A stretch of 64,000 nt of DNA from Metabacillus sp. KUDC1714 (GCF_014217835.1 NZ_CP055263.1:3661501-3725500), one strand, 5' to 3'; shown: positions 45,723-56,211, counted from the stretch's first letter. The notes: generated from the sequence alone by a model not told the origin. A program made the numbers and translations.

Positions 45723-47580
45723 AAATGTTACTAGAAATAAACGTTTATATGCCGCCTACTTTCTTAGTAGCATGTTTACTGTTATGGTCTTTTTCACATT
45801 TGCAATCTTTGCGTTTCACCCAGCGTTAACTGGACCAGACATGAATATACATGTGACGACTGGTCTAACTGTTGCAGCTGGGATTATTTATGTCTTTTCG
45901 TTTTTCTTTGTCTTATATTCAATGGGCTCCTTTATTCAGTCGAGAAAAAGAGAATTCGGGATTTTAATGATCCAGGGGATGTCAACGAGACAAATTCGTT
46001 CAATGGTGTTTCTAGAGAATATGCTTATTGGATTTTTTGCTACATTAGGTGGAATTGCACTTGGTCTGGTATTCTCAAAAGTGATTTTACTTATTGCGGA
46101 AAATGTCCTAGTCATCGGTACTGATCTTAACTTTTATTTACCTTTAAAGGCTATTTTAGCTACATTTACTTCCTTTATCGTACTTTTCTTGGTTATCTCT
46201 TTTTCAGTTTCGTTTTTATTACGAAGTGGAAAGCTAATCAACCTTATTAAAGGAAGCAAAAAGTCAAAAGGTGAACCAAAGTCCTCGATCTTTTTGACAA
46301 TCATCGCGATTCTTCTACTTGGGGGCGGCTACATTACAGCCTTACTGGCAAAAGGCTTGGCTGTTACAGTCGTCATGGTACCAGTTGTGATCGTTGTGAT
46401 TATTGGTACTTATTTGTTATTTACTCAATTAAATGTGTATGTCATTCGAAAGCTTAAAAACAAGGAAACAATTTTTTGGAAGAAAACAAATATGGTTCTC
46501 TTTTCAGATCTATCCTTTCGTATGAAAGACAATGCACGGACATTTTTTATGGTTGCGATCATTTCAACTGTATCCTTTTGTGCAATCGGATCACTTTTTG
46601 GGTTTCAAACGTTAATCACAGGTGGATTGAAGGAGAATAATCCCTATTCGATTACGTACACATCATTTGCTGGATCAACGACAAAAAAGGATGATATCGC
46701 GTTAATTGAAGAGGAACTAAGCAACGAGAAAGTAAAAGTAGAGAAGGAAAATATGACGCTAAGTTATTTTGAATTAAGTGATGGGGATGCACCTACACTT
46801 ATCGTAAAGCAATCAGACTATAATCGACTTAACAATCTATTAGACACTGATTCCATTCAGCTTAAAAATGGTCAAGCAATCGTAGTAGGTTATGTACTTT
46901 TTAATAATGAGCTAGCAAAAGAAATGATGAATCAACCAATTGAGTTAAAGTCTGGAACTGCTAAGCCAATAGAAATAATCGAATCTGCATCTATGCCTGG
47001 TAACCTAGCGTACTATGTGGTTACCGATGAGGATTTTAATCAACTAAAAGAACCAATTGAAGAAGATGATCTCTATATTTGGAATGCAAAAGGTTCTCAG
47101 CAAGAATTGGTTGAAGTTGGGAAAGTATTAGCGAAAGACCTTAAGAGATATTCTGAAGACTATCAGTATACTTCTGTTGATTATGAAGTATACGAAATAA
47201 ACAAAATGTACGGCCCTATCTTGTTTGTTGGATTATTTATCGGAATTGTCTTTTTCGTCTCAGCAGGAAGTTTTCTATACTTCCGTTTATACACCGATCT
47301 AGATGAAGACAAACAAAAATTCCAGTCAATTGCGAAAATTGGTTTAACAGAGGGTGAACTGAAGAAGGTACTGAACAGACAAACAGCTATATTGTTCTTT
47401 GCACCAATTATCATTGCTCTAATTCATGGGGCAGTTGCTCTTACCGCCTTATCCAATATGTTTCAATACAATCTGTTCAAAGAGTCTGCGATTGTACTGA
47501 GTATCTTTTTCTTGATACAGGTTGTTTACTTTTTTATTGTAAGGTTTTTCTATACGAAGCAGATTCGAGCTGTGATTTAG
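45697..47580 (+). CDS. bceB: BceB-type ABC transporter permease
   Basis: The 627-residue permease starts at ATG 45697 (MTFRQFAFKNVTRNKRLYAAY, the usual BceB start) after GGGAGGT, overlapping bceA by 26 bp. It has about ten membrane segments, FtsX-like domains at both ends and a large extracellular domain (about 300-520) between segments 7 and 8, which in this family sets peptide specificity. With BceA it forms the sensor for BceS. Confidence 0.92.
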   Translation: MTFRQFAFKNVTRNKRLYAAYFLSSMFTVMVFFTFAIFAFHPALTGPDMNIHVTTGLTVAAGIIYVFSFFFVLYSMGSFIQSRKREFGILMIQGMSTRQIRSMVFLENMLIGFFATLGGIALGLVFSKVILLIAENVLVIGTDLNFYLPLKAILATFTSFIVLFLVISFSVSFLLRSGKLINLIKGSKKSKGEPKSSIFLTIIAILLLGGGYITALLAKGLAVTVVMVPVVIVVIIGTYLLFTQLNVYVIRKLKNKETIFWKKTNMVLFSDLSFRMKDNARTFFMVAIISTVSFCAIGSLFGFQTLITGGLKENNPYSITYTSFAGSTTKKDDIALIEEELSNEKVKVEKENMTLSYFELSDGDAPTLIVKQSDYNRLNNLLDTDSIQLKNGQAIVVGYVLFNNELAKEMMNQPIELKSGTAKPIEIIESASMPGNLAYYVVTDEDFNQLKEPIEEDDLYIWNAKGSQQELVEVGKVLAKDLKRYSEDYQYTSVDYEVYEINKMYGPILFVGLFIGIVFFVSAGSFLYFRLYTDLDEDKQKFQSIAKIGLTEGELKKVLNRQTAILFFAPIIIALIHGAVALTALSNMFQYNLFKESAIVLSIFFLIQVVYFFIVRFFYTKQIRAVI

Positions 47581-47607
47581 ACCGGTGTTCAGCTGATGTT
47601 TTCTTAT

Positions 47608-47637
47608 AAAAAAGGATCTTCGATGAAGATCCTTTTT
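47608..47637 (+). terminator. Terminator of the bce operon
   Basis: AAAAAGGATCTTC-gat-GAAGATCCTTTTT, perfect stem and T-run, 30 bp after bceB. Confidence 0.9.
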
Positions 47638-47875
47638 GCTTTACTTTGAAATAGAAGATACTAATTTGAATTCTCACGCTTATGTTAAACTGGGCATTCT
47701 TATTAAAAATTTTAATTTAGCGTTGTAATTTTTAATTAAGAATGTAGCTTTAATTATCAAAGTAATCAAGGCTGAAAATAAGCTATTTAGTGAATTCAAA
47801 ATATATCCCCCCACATTAAAGTTTTAGTGTTAAAAATAACACTAGGATTATTTTTCCCTTAAAAGCAAAAAATTA

Positions 47876-48883
47876 TCAATTATTTTTTATTATATTAGCC
47901 CTATCTTCCATTTGTGGTGGTTCCTCAAACCATCCGTTTTTAATCTTAATTTTGACTCCCTCTTGTCCGTAGAAATATACATCTTTAGCAAGTAGTGTTA
48001 ATTTCATGGAAATGTCATTTCTTAAACAAAAAAATGATCCAAAACTACTAGCCACAAGTCCAAATCCATTGAGAAGGTAAACGCAATGCATCATGAGCTT
48101 ATCAGAAAATGGAGCAATAGTTGAGGTAGTTACTGTGCTTCCAGAAGTAGCAGAAAATTGAACATCGCTATCTAAAAGAATTTCTTCCATTGTTTTAATT
48201 TGTTTTTTTGCAAGCTTTTTTCCTTTTACAAAATATTCTTTAACCTCTTTGTGCTTTGCACATTGTGCAAAACCAGTTATCAGCTGCATTCCAATATTAT
48301 TTGTCTCAATTCCATGGTGAAGAAGACCAAGCTCAATATCATTTAAAGCCCTTTTGTCACCAACTATTTTAAATCCCTTCATGTAGCTTTTGTTTTCAAT
48401 AAACTCAGTTGTTTTTGGCATCGTAACTTTTGGTGGTAGAGTGAGAATCCCCCTTTCAAGAAGATAAAGGGTAGATAACTTATATATCTTTTGAGTAACA
48501 GTCGTAAGCCCTTCATAAATCTGCATAACTTTATCATTATATGCCATGTTCATATTAATGGTGTACATACCCATGCTAACCTCTTTTAAGATACGAAGAA
48601 ACATAACGTCAAATCCATTGTCGAATAACTTAGGAGCTTCTAAGTTAACATCTTCGCTTGAATATCCAATAGGTTTCACCATACCTTGATCTTTAAAAAT
48701 CTGTTCCATCTGTAAAACATAAAAATTCAGCTCTTGCCACAAACCGCCCAAAAGATTTTTAGCCTGTTGGTCATCCGATTTCTCTATAAAATATTCTAAC
48801 ATTCTCATGATAAGGGTCTTTTCTTCGTATGTAAGCCAAAGTGTTCCCACCTCAGATGCGCTTATAGGATTCGTTAGAATCAA
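47876..48883 (-). CDS. DUF3231 family protein
   Basis: The 335-residue protein contains two similar helical halves, each with an ...SEVGTLWLTY/ELGLLHHGIETNNIGMQL start and a LL.D.D../LAKDVYFYGQEGVKIKI end, the pattern of DUF3231 (Bacillus spore-formers; ferritin-like helical bundles). TTG 48883 is chosen as start because GGAGGTG lies 6 bp before it; the upstream GTG is inside the ribosome site. Role unknown, probably sporulation-associated. Confidence 0.75.
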   Translation of the reverse strand: MILTNPISASEVGTLWLTYEEKTLIMRMLEYFIEKSDDQQAKNLLGGLWQELNFYVLQMEQIFKDQGMVKPIGYSSEDVNLEAPKLFDNGFDVMFLRILKEVSMGMYTINMNMAYNDKVMQIYEGLTTVTQKIYKLSTLYLLERGILTLPPKVTMPKTTEFIENKSYMKGFKIVGDKRALNDIELGLLHHGIETNNIGMQLITGFAQCAKHKEVKEYFVKGKKLAKKQIKTMEEILLDSDVQFSATSGSTVTTSTIAPFSDKLMMHCVYLLNGFGLVASSFGSFFCLRNDISMKLTLLAKDVYFYGQEGVKIKIKNGWFEEPPQMEDRANIIKNN

Positions 48884-49047
48884 AAAAATCACCTCCACGA
48901 CTTTTTAATAGAAGTATTTTGCTAATAAGTGCAAATTATTCAATATGCTTAAATTCAATTTCGGACGTGTTCACTGATGCTTTAGGATACTCACTAACGT
49001 TACCCTAACGATCGTAAACAGACTTACAAAATTGGATCAAACAAAGC

Positions 49048-49096
49048 AAACAGACTGTCCCGAATTCATATATAAATTTGGATAGTCTGTTTTTTT
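49048..49096 (+). terminator. Strong terminator in the leader region of the VUT gene
   Basis: AAACAGACTGTCC ... GGATAGTCTGTTT (one G-U type mismatch) is followed by TTTTT. It lies 120 bp before the VUT gene with no complete gene upstream on this strand, so it may belong to a regulated leader or an untranslated RNA. Confidence 0.7.
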
Positions 49097-49216
49097 ATAC
49101 AGTGACAATTAACTAGATTAATAACAAAATAAATAGTATAATAATCGTTCTTTTAAAATTAATTTTATATCTTAATATAATTAGGTTTTTAAGAAAAATC
49201 AGCATGGAGGTAAAAA

Positions 49217-49756
49217 ATGAGAATAGCAATCTATCTAGTTTCAATCATCTTAGCAAACGTCATCACAGCAGCTTTCGCACCGCTACAATTTTGGGTTTTC
49301 ATTGTACCTATGGGCACATTGTTAATCGGTGCAACGTTTATTTTTCGAGATCTTGTTCAAAACAGATATGGTAGGAAGAAGACGTATTTGTTTATTGCGA
49401 TAGCATTAATCCTCTCAGCACTAGTATCTTTTCTATTAGGTGATACATTAATTATAGTTTTAGCTTCAGCTATTTCTTTTATACTTGCTGAAACAGCGGA
49501 TACAGAGATCTATACACGTTTGAAATTGCCAATGAGTTGGCGCGTTTTTTATAGCGGTTTGGTTGGAGGATTTTTAGATTCTGTTGTGTTTGTCGTCATT
49601 GGTTTGAGTCCAATCGGTGCAAATTTTCTCCCATGGGAAGCTGTTCCTTCTGCAATTATTGGGCAAATAATAGTAAAGACAATTATACAGGGACTTGGGG
49701 CGATCGTGTTAAGTCAAGCTCATTCGCTTTTTGAAAAAGGACATAAAACAAACTAA
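49217..49756 (+). CDS. VUT/YhhQ-family transporter (queuosine precursor type)
   Basis: The 179-residue membrane protein has about five to six hydrophobic segments and the VUT motifs LIGATFIFRDLVQNRYGRKK and LAETADTEIYTRLK. The family includes queuosine-precursor importer YhhQ; whether this member carries queuine, preQ0/preQ1 or another compound is open. GGAGGTAAAA precedes the ATG. Confidence 0.8.
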   Translation: MRIAIYLVSIILANVITAAFAPLQFWVFIVPMGTLLIGATFIFRDLVQNRYGRKKTYLFIAIALILSALVSFLLGDTLIIVLASAISFILAETADTEIYTRLKLPMSWRVFYSGLVGGFLDSVVFVVIGLSPIGANFLPWEAVPSAIIGQIIVKTIIQGLGAIVLSQAHSLFEKGHKTN

Positions 49757-49777
49757 AAAAGAGAACGAATGTCAGTT

Positions 49778-49820
49778 AGAAGTCTGGATATCAAAATGAT
49801 GCCCAGACTTTTATCTTTTT
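49778..49820. terminator. Terminator between VUT and cysL-like genes
   Basis: AAGTCTGG ... CCAGACTT stem followed by TTATCTTTTT, between converging genes. Confidence 0.7.
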
Positions 49821-49862
49821 GTAGAACTAAATATGTTATATCTTCGAGATCGTGCATCCATC

Positions 49863-50765
49863 CTATGTTTGGTTAAAATTATTAGGCCATTTTTTATTTA
49901 ATGCGTGGATAAATGTTTTCACATTCTTTTTATCTTGCATGATTGGAGAATATACATAGGAAAGGGTTCGATTAAAGGGCTGATTTTTTAATTTAATGAT
50001 CGCAAGATTTTTGTGCTGCACATCCCTTTCAATTACACTGCGGGATAAAAGCGAGAGTCCCGTACCATTTATTAGTGTTTCTTTAATCCCCTGATTACTG
50101 CTTATCGTTAAAAGTGATTTGACCTTCAAGCCATTTGATCGAATGAAGTGATTAAAATATTCACGTGTACCTGAGCCGACTTCCCTGTTAACCCAGTCTT
50201 GATTCTGAAGGTCAGTAATTGTCACTTCATCTTTACAGGTGAGTGAATGATTGTTGGATGAAACAATAAATAACTCATCCTGCATAAAGGCGTGTACAGA
50301 AACTTCCTTTTCATTTGTATGTCCTTCAATTAACCCAATATCTACTTGATATAACCGTACTGACTGGACGATTTCCTCGGTATTTCCAATGATAACTTGA
50401 AGTTCCAGCTCTGGAAAATCTTTCTGAAGGTCTAAAAGTAAAGAAGGCAAAATATACTCACCGATTGTAAAACTTGCACCTATCTTTAATTCTCCTTTAA
50501 TAGAGTTATGATGCTCGAGAATATCTTGTCTTGTTTGCTCGTAAATTGTGATCATTTGCTTCGCACGTTCGTATAAAATCTCGCCAGTTGGGGTGATTTT
50601 CAAGGACTTAGGAGAGCGTCGAAATAATGTCGTATTGAATTCTGTTTCTAAATTTTTAATATGTAAGCTGACACTTGGCTGTGACATACGAAGGATTTCT
50701 GCTGTTTTTGTAAAGTTTTTAACTTCAACAAGAGTAATAAATGTTTTTAACGTATCATAATGCAA
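49863..50765 (-). CDS. cysL: LysR-type regulator, CysL-like, divergent from cysJI
   Basis: The 300-residue LysR protein has the N-terminal HTH (FTKTAEILRMSQPSVSLHIKNLETEFNTTLFRR) and a sensor domain (about 90-295). It is divergent from cysJ with a 293-bp gap, the same arrangement as cysL-cysJI in B. subtilis, where CysL activates sulfite reductase genes. The identification rests on family plus location. Confidence 0.8.
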   Translation of the reverse strand: MHYDTLKTFITLVEVKNFTKTAEILRMSQPSVSLHIKNLETEFNTTLFRRSPKSLKITPTGEILYERAKQMITIYEQTRQDILEHHNSIKGELKIGASFTIGEYILPSLLLDLQKDFPELELQVIIGNTEEIVQSVRLYQVDIGLIEGHTNEKEVSVHAFMQDELFIVSSNNHSLTCKDEVTITDLQNQDWVNREVGSGTREYFNHFIRSNGLKVKSLLTISSNQGIKETLINGTGLSLLSRSVIERDVQHKNLAIIKLKNQPFNRTLSYVYSPIMQDKKNVKTFIHALNKKWPNNFNQT

Positions 50766-50917
50766 AGAAAGTCCACCTTATTATTAGGAATTTTAATAGT
50801 TGTGATAATTTATATTTATTTTACTAATTTTATGTTTTCCGGTAAAGTTTAATTATTAAACTTGTTTGGATAGGTCAAAAGGAAGCATTTTAAAGCACTT
50901 ATAAGGGTAAAACCAAC

Positions 50918-50946
50918 TTGACTTATAGGAATAGTAAATCTATGAT
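50918..50946 (+). promoter_or_regulatory. Sigma-A promoter of cysJI with LysR-type direct repeats
   Basis: TTGACT (50918-50923), 17 bp, TATGAT (50941-50946). ACTTATAAGG at 50897 and ACTTATAGG at 50921 are direct repeats 24 bp apart near the -35 box, possible CysL contacts. The 110-bp leader shows no clear S-box or T-box. Confidence 0.6.
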
Positions 50947-51058
50947 GAAATTAATCATATTTTCTGTAAAAAGTGAATTGCAAGAATTGTAGAAATCAGT
51001 CATTATTAATAGAATAATGACTGAATAAGTTTATATTCTTTTTGTGAGGTGGATATTG

Positions 51059-52882
51059 TTGCAACTTCAGGTATTGAACAGTCCGTTTAATCAGGAGCAG
51101 GCAGAGCTCCTTAATCGCCTTCTGCCAAGCTTAACAGAATCACAAAAGGTTTGGCTTAGTGGGTATCTTGCTGCGAGCCAGACCTCAGCAGCCGTTCAGG
51201 TAACAACAGAAGCTCAAGTGACAGAAGTTCCAGTCGCGAGCACAGGGCAGACAATTTCAAAAGATGTGACCATTCTTTATGGTTCACAGACAGGTAATGC
51301 ACAAGGACTTGCAGAAAATGCAGGCAAGACACTTGAAGGGCAAGGCTTTAAAGTAACAGTCTCGTCTATGAACGATTTTAAACCAAATAATTTGAAGAAA
51401 GTTCAAAATCTTCTTATTGTTGTCAGCACACACGGAGAAGGCGATCCGCCGGATAATGCGCTAACTTTCCATGAGTTTCTTCATGGCAGACGTGCTCCAA
51501 AACTTGACGATCTCCGCTTTTCAGTATTGGCGCTTGGAGACAGCTCATATGAATTTTTCTGTCATACTGGAAAAGAATTTGATCAGCGCTTAGAAGAACT
51601 AGGTGGCACAAGGCTATCTCAACGTGTAGATTGTGATCTAGATTATGATGAGCCTGCAGCAGAATGGCTTGAAAGCGTGCTTGGCGGCTTAAGTGAAGCA
51701 CAGGGTGGAAGTGCTGCACCTGCTCAAGTTACAACAGCTCAGACAGGTCAATCAGCATATTCTAGAACAAACCCATTTAGAGCAGAAGTGCTTGAAAATT
51801 TAAATTTAAATGGTCGCGGATCAAATAAAGAAACACGTCATCTTGAGTTATCGCTTGAAGGATCTGGTCTTACATTTGAACCAGGTGACAGTCTTGGTGT
51901 TTACCCTGAAAACGATCCTGAACTAGTACAATTACTTCTTGAGGAAATGAAATGGAATCCGGAAGAAAGTGTGACAGTTAATAAACAGGGTGAAGTTCGC
52001 CCGCTTAAAGAAGCACTCATCTCTTACTTTGAGATTACGGTTTTAACAAAACCACTTCTTGAGCAAGCTGCAAAGCTTTCAGGAAATGAAGCATTACAGG
52101 AACTAGTATCTCCAGGCAATGAAGAACAAGTAAAAGCATTCTTGAAAGGTCACGATTTGCTTGATTTGGTCCGTGAATTTGGTCCTTGGAATGCTTCGGC
52201 ACAAGAGTTTATCTCTATTCTTCGCAAAATGCCGGCACGACTTTATTCAATCGCCAGCAGCATTTCCGCGAATTCAGATGAAGTGCATTTGACAATTGGC
52301 GCTGTCCGCTACAATGCAAATGGACGTGAACGAAAAGGCGTCTGTTCAATTTTATGTGCGGAACGTCTACAACCAGGGGACACACTGCCGATTTACATTC
52401 AAAATAACCAAAACTTTAAGTTGCCAACAAACCCAGATACACCAATTATCATGGTTGGTCCAGGGACAGGTATTGCGCCATTCCGATCGTTTATGCAAGA
52501 GCGTGAGGAAATTGGTGCTGAAGGGAAATCATGGTTATTCTTCGGTGATCAGCATTTCGTCACAGACTTCCTATACCAAACAGAATGGCAAAAGTGGGTA
52601 AATGACGGTGTTCTGACGAAAATGGATGTTGCGTTTTCTCGTGATACAGAAGAAAAAGTATATGTACAGCACCGCATGCTTGAGCAAAGCAAAGAATTGT
52701 TTGCTTGGCTACAAGAGGGAGCAGCTGTTTATATTTGCGGAGATGAGAAAAACATGGCACATGATGTCCATCAAACACTTATTGATATAATCGAAAAAGA
52801 AGGCGGTATGAGCCGTGACAAAGCGGAACAGTATCTTGCCGACATGCAACAACAAAAACGCTATCAGCGTGATGTATATTGA
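51059..52882 (+). CDS. cysJ: Assimilatory sulfite reductase (NADPH) flavoprotein subunit
   Basis: The 607-residue protein has a flavodoxin FMN domain (about 70-210; TILYGSQTGNAQGLAENAG, STHGEGDPPDNA), an FAD-binding domain (about 240-450; RLYSIASS) and an NADPH-binding domain (GPGTGIAPFRSFMQER, YICGDEKNMAHDV). It moves electrons from NADPH to CysI. TTG 51059 is the chosen start (MQLQVLNSPFNQEQ..., as in Bacillus CysJ) with GAGGTGG upstream. Confidence 0.96.
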   Translation: MQLQVLNSPFNQEQAELLNRLLPSLTESQKVWLSGYLAASQTSAAVQVTTEAQVTEVPVASTGQTISKDVTILYGSQTGNAQGLAENAGKTLEGQGFKVTVSSMNDFKPNNLKKVQNLLIVVSTHGEGDPPDNALTFHEFLHGRRAPKLDDLRFSVLALGDSSYEFFCHTGKEFDQRLEELGGTRLSQRVDCDLDYDEPAAEWLESVLGGLSEAQGGSAAPAQVTTAQTGQSAYSRTNPFRAEVLENLNLNGRGSNKETRHLELSLEGSGLTFEPGDSLGVYPENDPELVQLLLEEMKWNPEESVTVNKQGEVRPLKEALISYFEITVLTKPLLEQAAKLSGNEALQELVSPGNEEQVKAFLKGHDLLDLVREFGPWNASAQEFISILRKMPARLYSIASSISANSDEVHLTIGAVRYNANGRERKGVCSILCAERLQPGDTLPIYIQNNQNFKLPTNPDTPIIMVGPGTGIAPFRSFMQEREEIGAEGKSWLFFGDQHFVTDFLYQTEWQKWVNDGVLTKMDVAFSRDTEEKVYVQHRMLEQSKELFAWLQEGAAVYICGDEKNMAHDVHQTLIDIIEKEGGMSRDKAEQYLADMQQQKRYQRDVY

Positions 52883-52909
52883 TTTTGAAGTGAAAGGAGT
52901 TTTTTCAAC

Positions 52910-54628
52910 ATGGTGAACAAAATTTTAAAAGCACCTGAAGGAAAGCCAAGTGATGTTGAACGCATTAAAGAAGAAAGTGACTATTTGCGAGGCACACTGG
53001 CAGAATCAATGCTAGATTCGCTCAGCGCTGGAATTTCTGATGATGATAATCGCTTAATGAAGCATCATGGAAGCTATTTGCAGGATGACCGTGATCTTCG
53101 TAATGAGCGCCAAAAGCAAAAACTTGAGCCTGCGTATCAGTTCATGCTACGTGTTCGATTGCCAGGTGGTGTAGCAACACCTGATCAATGGCTTACTATG
53201 GATGATCTTTCTCAAAAATATGGTAACGGCACCTTAAAACTAACGACACGTATGACGTTCCAAATGCACGGTATTTTAAAATGGAATATGAAAAAAACGA
53301 TCCAGGGAATTCATGCTTCCTTAATGGATACGATTGCGGCATGTGGTGATGTAAACCGTAACGTAATGTGCAACTCAAATCCATATCAATCTGACGTTCA
53401 TTTAGAAGTATATGAATGGGCAAAAAAATTAAGTAATGATTTATTGCCACGCACCAGAGCCTATCACGAAATATGGTTAGATGAAGAAAAAGTGGCCTCT
53501 ACACCGGAAATAGAAGAAGTCGAGCCAATGTACGGACCACTTTATTTACCGCGTAAATTCAAAATCGGCATTGCTGTTCCGCCATCAAATGATATTGATG
53601 TCTTTTCTCAGGACTTAGGATTAATTGCAGTCGTTGAAGATAGCAAGCTTGTTGGCTTTAACGTTGCGATTGGCGGCGGAATGGGAATGTCACACGGTGA
53701 TAAAGCAACATATCCACAGCTTGCAAAAGTAATTGGCTATTGTACACCGGATCAAGTTTACGATGTTGCGGAAAAAATAATTACGATCCAGCGTGATTAC
53801 GGAAACCGTTCTGTACGTAAAAATGCTCGATTCAAGTATACAGTTGACCGTCTTGGACTGGAAACTGTCAAGGAAGAGCTTGAAACCCGCCTTGGCTGGA
53901 GGTTAGGAGAAGCTAAGCCATATCATTTTGACCATAACGGAGATAGCTATGGTTGGGTGAAAGGTGTTCAAGGTAAATGGCATTTTACGTTATTTATCGA
54001 AGGTGGACGCGTTACAGATCTTGATGATTATAAATTGATGACTGGTATACGAGAAATCGCAAAAATTCATACTGGTGATTTCCGTCTAACACCTAACCAA
54101 AACCTTATTATTGCAAATGTGACTAGTCAAAAAAAGAAAAAGATCAACGAACTAATTGAGCAATATGGTTTGACAGATGGTAAGCATTTTTCAGCGCTTC
54201 GCCGCAGCTCAATGGCGTGTGTTGCTCTTCCAACGTGTGGATTGGCAATGGCAGAAGCAGAACGCTACTTGCCGGGTCTAATTGATAAGATTGATGCGAT
54301 TGTTGATGAAAATGGCTTAAGGGATAAAGAAATTACGATTCGTATGACGGGCTGTCCTAATGGCTGTGCTCGCCATGCACTCGGTGAAATTGGCTTTATC
54401 GGTAAAGCCCCTGGAAAATACAATATGTATTTAGGAGCAGCCTTTGATGGTAGCCGTCTTAGTAAAATGTACCGTGAAAACATTGGTGAAGAAGAAATCT
54501 TAAGTGAACTTCGTGTACTTCTTTCTCGCTACGCAAAAGAACGCGAAGAAGGCGAGCACTTTGGTGACTTTGTCATCCGCGCAGGAGTAATTAAAGCAAC
54601 GACTGATGGCACGAATTTTCATGATTGA
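52910..54628 (+). CDS. cysI: Assimilatory sulfite reductase hemoprotein subunit
   Basis: The 572-residue siroheme/4Fe-4S enzyme reduces sulfite to sulfide. It has the cluster cysteines in [16 protein letters not shown] and [12 protein letters not shown], and the nitrite/sulfite reductase repeats. It follows cysJ by 27 bp with AAAGGAG and ends at a terminator. Confidence 0.97.
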   Translation: MVNKILKAPEGKPSDVERIKEESDYLRGTLAESMLDSLSAGISDDDNRLMKHHGSYLQDDRDLRNERQKQKLEPAYQFMLRVRLPGGVATPDQWLTMDDLSQKYGNGTLKLTTRMTFQMHGILKWNMKKTIQGIHASLMDTIAACGDVNRNVMCNSNPYQSDVHLEVYEWAKKLSNDLLPRTRAYHEIWLDEEKVASTPEIEEVEPMYGPLYLPRKFKIGIAVPPSNDIDVFSQDLGLIAVVEDSKLVGFNVAIGGGMGMSHGDKATYPQLAKVIGYCTPDQVYDVAEKIITIQRDYGNRSVRKNARFKYTVDRLGLETVKEELETRLGWRLGEAKPYHFDHNGDSYGWVKGVQGKWHFTLFIEGGRVTDLDDYKLMTGIREIAKIHTGDFRLTPNQNLIIANVTSQKKKKINELIEQYGLTDGKHFSALRRSSMACVALPTCGLAMAEAERYLPGLIDKIDAIVDENGLRDKEITIRMTGCPNGCARHALGEIGFIGKAPGKYNMYLGAAFDGSRLSKMYRENIGEEEILSELRVLLSRYAKEREEGEHFGDFVIRAGVIKATTDGTNFHD

Positions 54629-54639
54629 TTAAGATATTT

Positions 54640-54670
54640 GAGACAGGGAAAAACACCCCTGTCTCTTTTT
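54640..54670 (+). terminator. Terminator of cysJI
   Basis: GAGACAGGG ... CCTGTCTC perfect stem followed by TTTTTC. Confidence 0.9.
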
Positions 54671-54753
54671 CACTTTCGGAAAAAGATTGAAGTGATATAT
54701 TGAAGCTAAATAGTAGCAGACCAGAACTTTTTTAAAATAAGGAGCTAATTAGG

Positions 54754-54960
54754 ATGTCAAAAGTCACGCCATTCTTAATGTTCCAAGGCAATGCTGAAGA
54801 AGCTATGAATTATTACATATCATGTACCAGCCCAAATTCTGTACATCCTCTAAGGGACAGCTCGTTAAAGGTGATTGGTTTATATGATGCAAGTAGGAAA
54901 CTTGTTCCTTTCCTTTGTTCATTCACCTATTTTTTTTTGAGTGTAATTGGAATTTTATAA
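54754..54960 (+). pseudogene. PhnB/VOC-family fragment
   Basis: The first 22 residues, MSKVTPFLMFQGNAEEAMNYYI, are the usual start of PhnB-like (3-demethylubiquinone-methyltransferase-like, VOC fold) proteins of about 130-150 residues. After that the sequence no longer matches and stops at residue 68. A decayed gene with an intact ribosome site (AAGGAGC). Confidence 0.65.
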
Positions 54961-55041
54961 CAAATAGAAGGGATTAGTAGAAAGAATGACGAATAAAACA
55001 AGTAAAGTTGCCTACTGATAAAAGTGAAAGGAATGAAAAAC

Positions 55042-55584
55042 ATGGAGAAAAGACCAGGATTCAAAGAATATGACGCCTATTTTTCAAGATATGTGAACTT
55101 ATTACCTGATGGAGATATAGTAGCAATATTGGAGCAGCAAATTAAGGAGACGAACATTTCACTTCAGAATTTAACAGAAACACAGGGGCTGTTTAGATAC
55201 TCTCCTAATAAATGGAGTGTAAAAGAAATAATTGGCCATCTTACAGATACTGAGCGGATTTTAAGTTATACACTTCTTTGTATAGCGAGAGGAGAAAACA
55301 AGGAGCTTCCCCGTTATGATAAGGATGTTTATGTACAAAATGCCGCGTTTGATAAACAAACGATAAATGAGCTTTTATTAAATTTAACCATTGTTAGAAA
55401 CGCTACATTGCAATTGTTAAAGAGTCTGAATCCAGAAGATTGGTTGAGACAAGGTATTGCTAATGGATCAGAAGTTACTGTCCAAGCACTTGCTAGTATT
55501 CTTGCTGGTCATGAACTTCACCATTGCAATATAATAAAAGAAAATTATTTTGGTTCTGATTACTTTCCATTATGTAGAAGATAA
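55042..55584 (+). CDS. DinB-family metal-dependent protein
   Basis: The 180-residue four-helix protein has the DinB/YfiT pattern: NKWSVKEIIGHLTDTERI with a His ligand near residue 69, RYDKDVYVQN, and a C-terminal ILAGHELHHCNIIKENY His pair. Members are often thiol-dependent hydrolases or transferases; substrate unknown. ATG 55042 is chosen since GAAAGGA stands at the right distance. Confidence 0.8.
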   Translation: MEKRPGFKEYDAYFSRYVNLLPDGDIVAILEQQIKETNISLQNLTETQGLFRYSPNKWSVKEIIGHLTDTERILSYTLLCIARGENKELPRYDKDVYVQNAAFDKQTINELLLNLTIVRNATLQLLKSLNPEDWLRQGIANGSEVTVQALASILAGHELHHCNIIKENYFGSDYFPLCRR

Positions 55585-55766
55585 ATGTGGTGCTTTGTTA
55601 TTTCTACACCTGAAGGTACATGGAATAAAGTAGAAACACTTCAAAACGAAGGAGCTTTTGGTAAGAGTACTTCTCCAAATTTATATTAGTAACGTTTGTA
55701 GGTGTAGCTATGATTTGCGGAATGATCCTATTTTTATATAAAAAATTTCTAAATTGACAGAAAGAA

Positions 55767-56083
55767 TTATGCTTTTTTCTTCATCTCCTCCCGGTCAACA
55801 ACCCCGTTTTTAATGAGAGCAGCATGTTTCCCTTCAAAAATACCCCGAGAAAATAAAGACTTTAGACCAAGATTCTCTACATAAAAAGTAAAATTCTCCA
55901 TAAGGACATAGAATAAATAAAGTAAGCTACTCCAACCTTTTGATCATATAAAGCATTTCCAAGTAGTTCCCCTAATACAATGGCAGCAACAAAAGTAAAC
56001 GGTGTTATTTGGGTGATGATTTTTCTACCAACAAACTTTACTAGAATAAACAATAAGAAAAAGCCAACGATAAGTTCAAACAT
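55767..56083 (-). pseudogene. Decayed DUF421 gene
   Basis: The minus-strand frame at 55877-56083 encodes the N-terminal membrane part of a DUF421 protein (VKFVGRKIITQITPFTFVAAIVLGELLGNALYD). Downstream on the same strand, in another frame, RGIFEGKHAALIKNGVVDREEMKKKA and a stop (55767-55769) is its cytoplasmic part. The two are separated by a frameshift and much of the protein is lost. It is next to the spoVA-type operon that carries an intact DUF421 gene. Confidence 0.7.
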
Positions 56084-56204
56084 GAAGAGGTAACCTACCC
56101 TAATTTTAATATAGGGTAGGTATTTATCTTTTTATAATCTTTGAAAACCTCGGTACTATACAACTCATTTTCCATTTTCCAATAAATTACTATATTCAAA
56201 ATCC

Positions 56205-56211
56205 ACATAAT
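56205..56211 (+). promoter_or_regulatory. Candidate SigG-type -10 box before the spoVA2mob-like operon
   Basis: CATAATT with AATAAA 18 bp upstream (56181-56186) loosely fits the forespore SigG pattern, about 60 bp before the first gene. Weak match, listed because spoVA operons are SigG-controlled. Confidence 0.25.
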
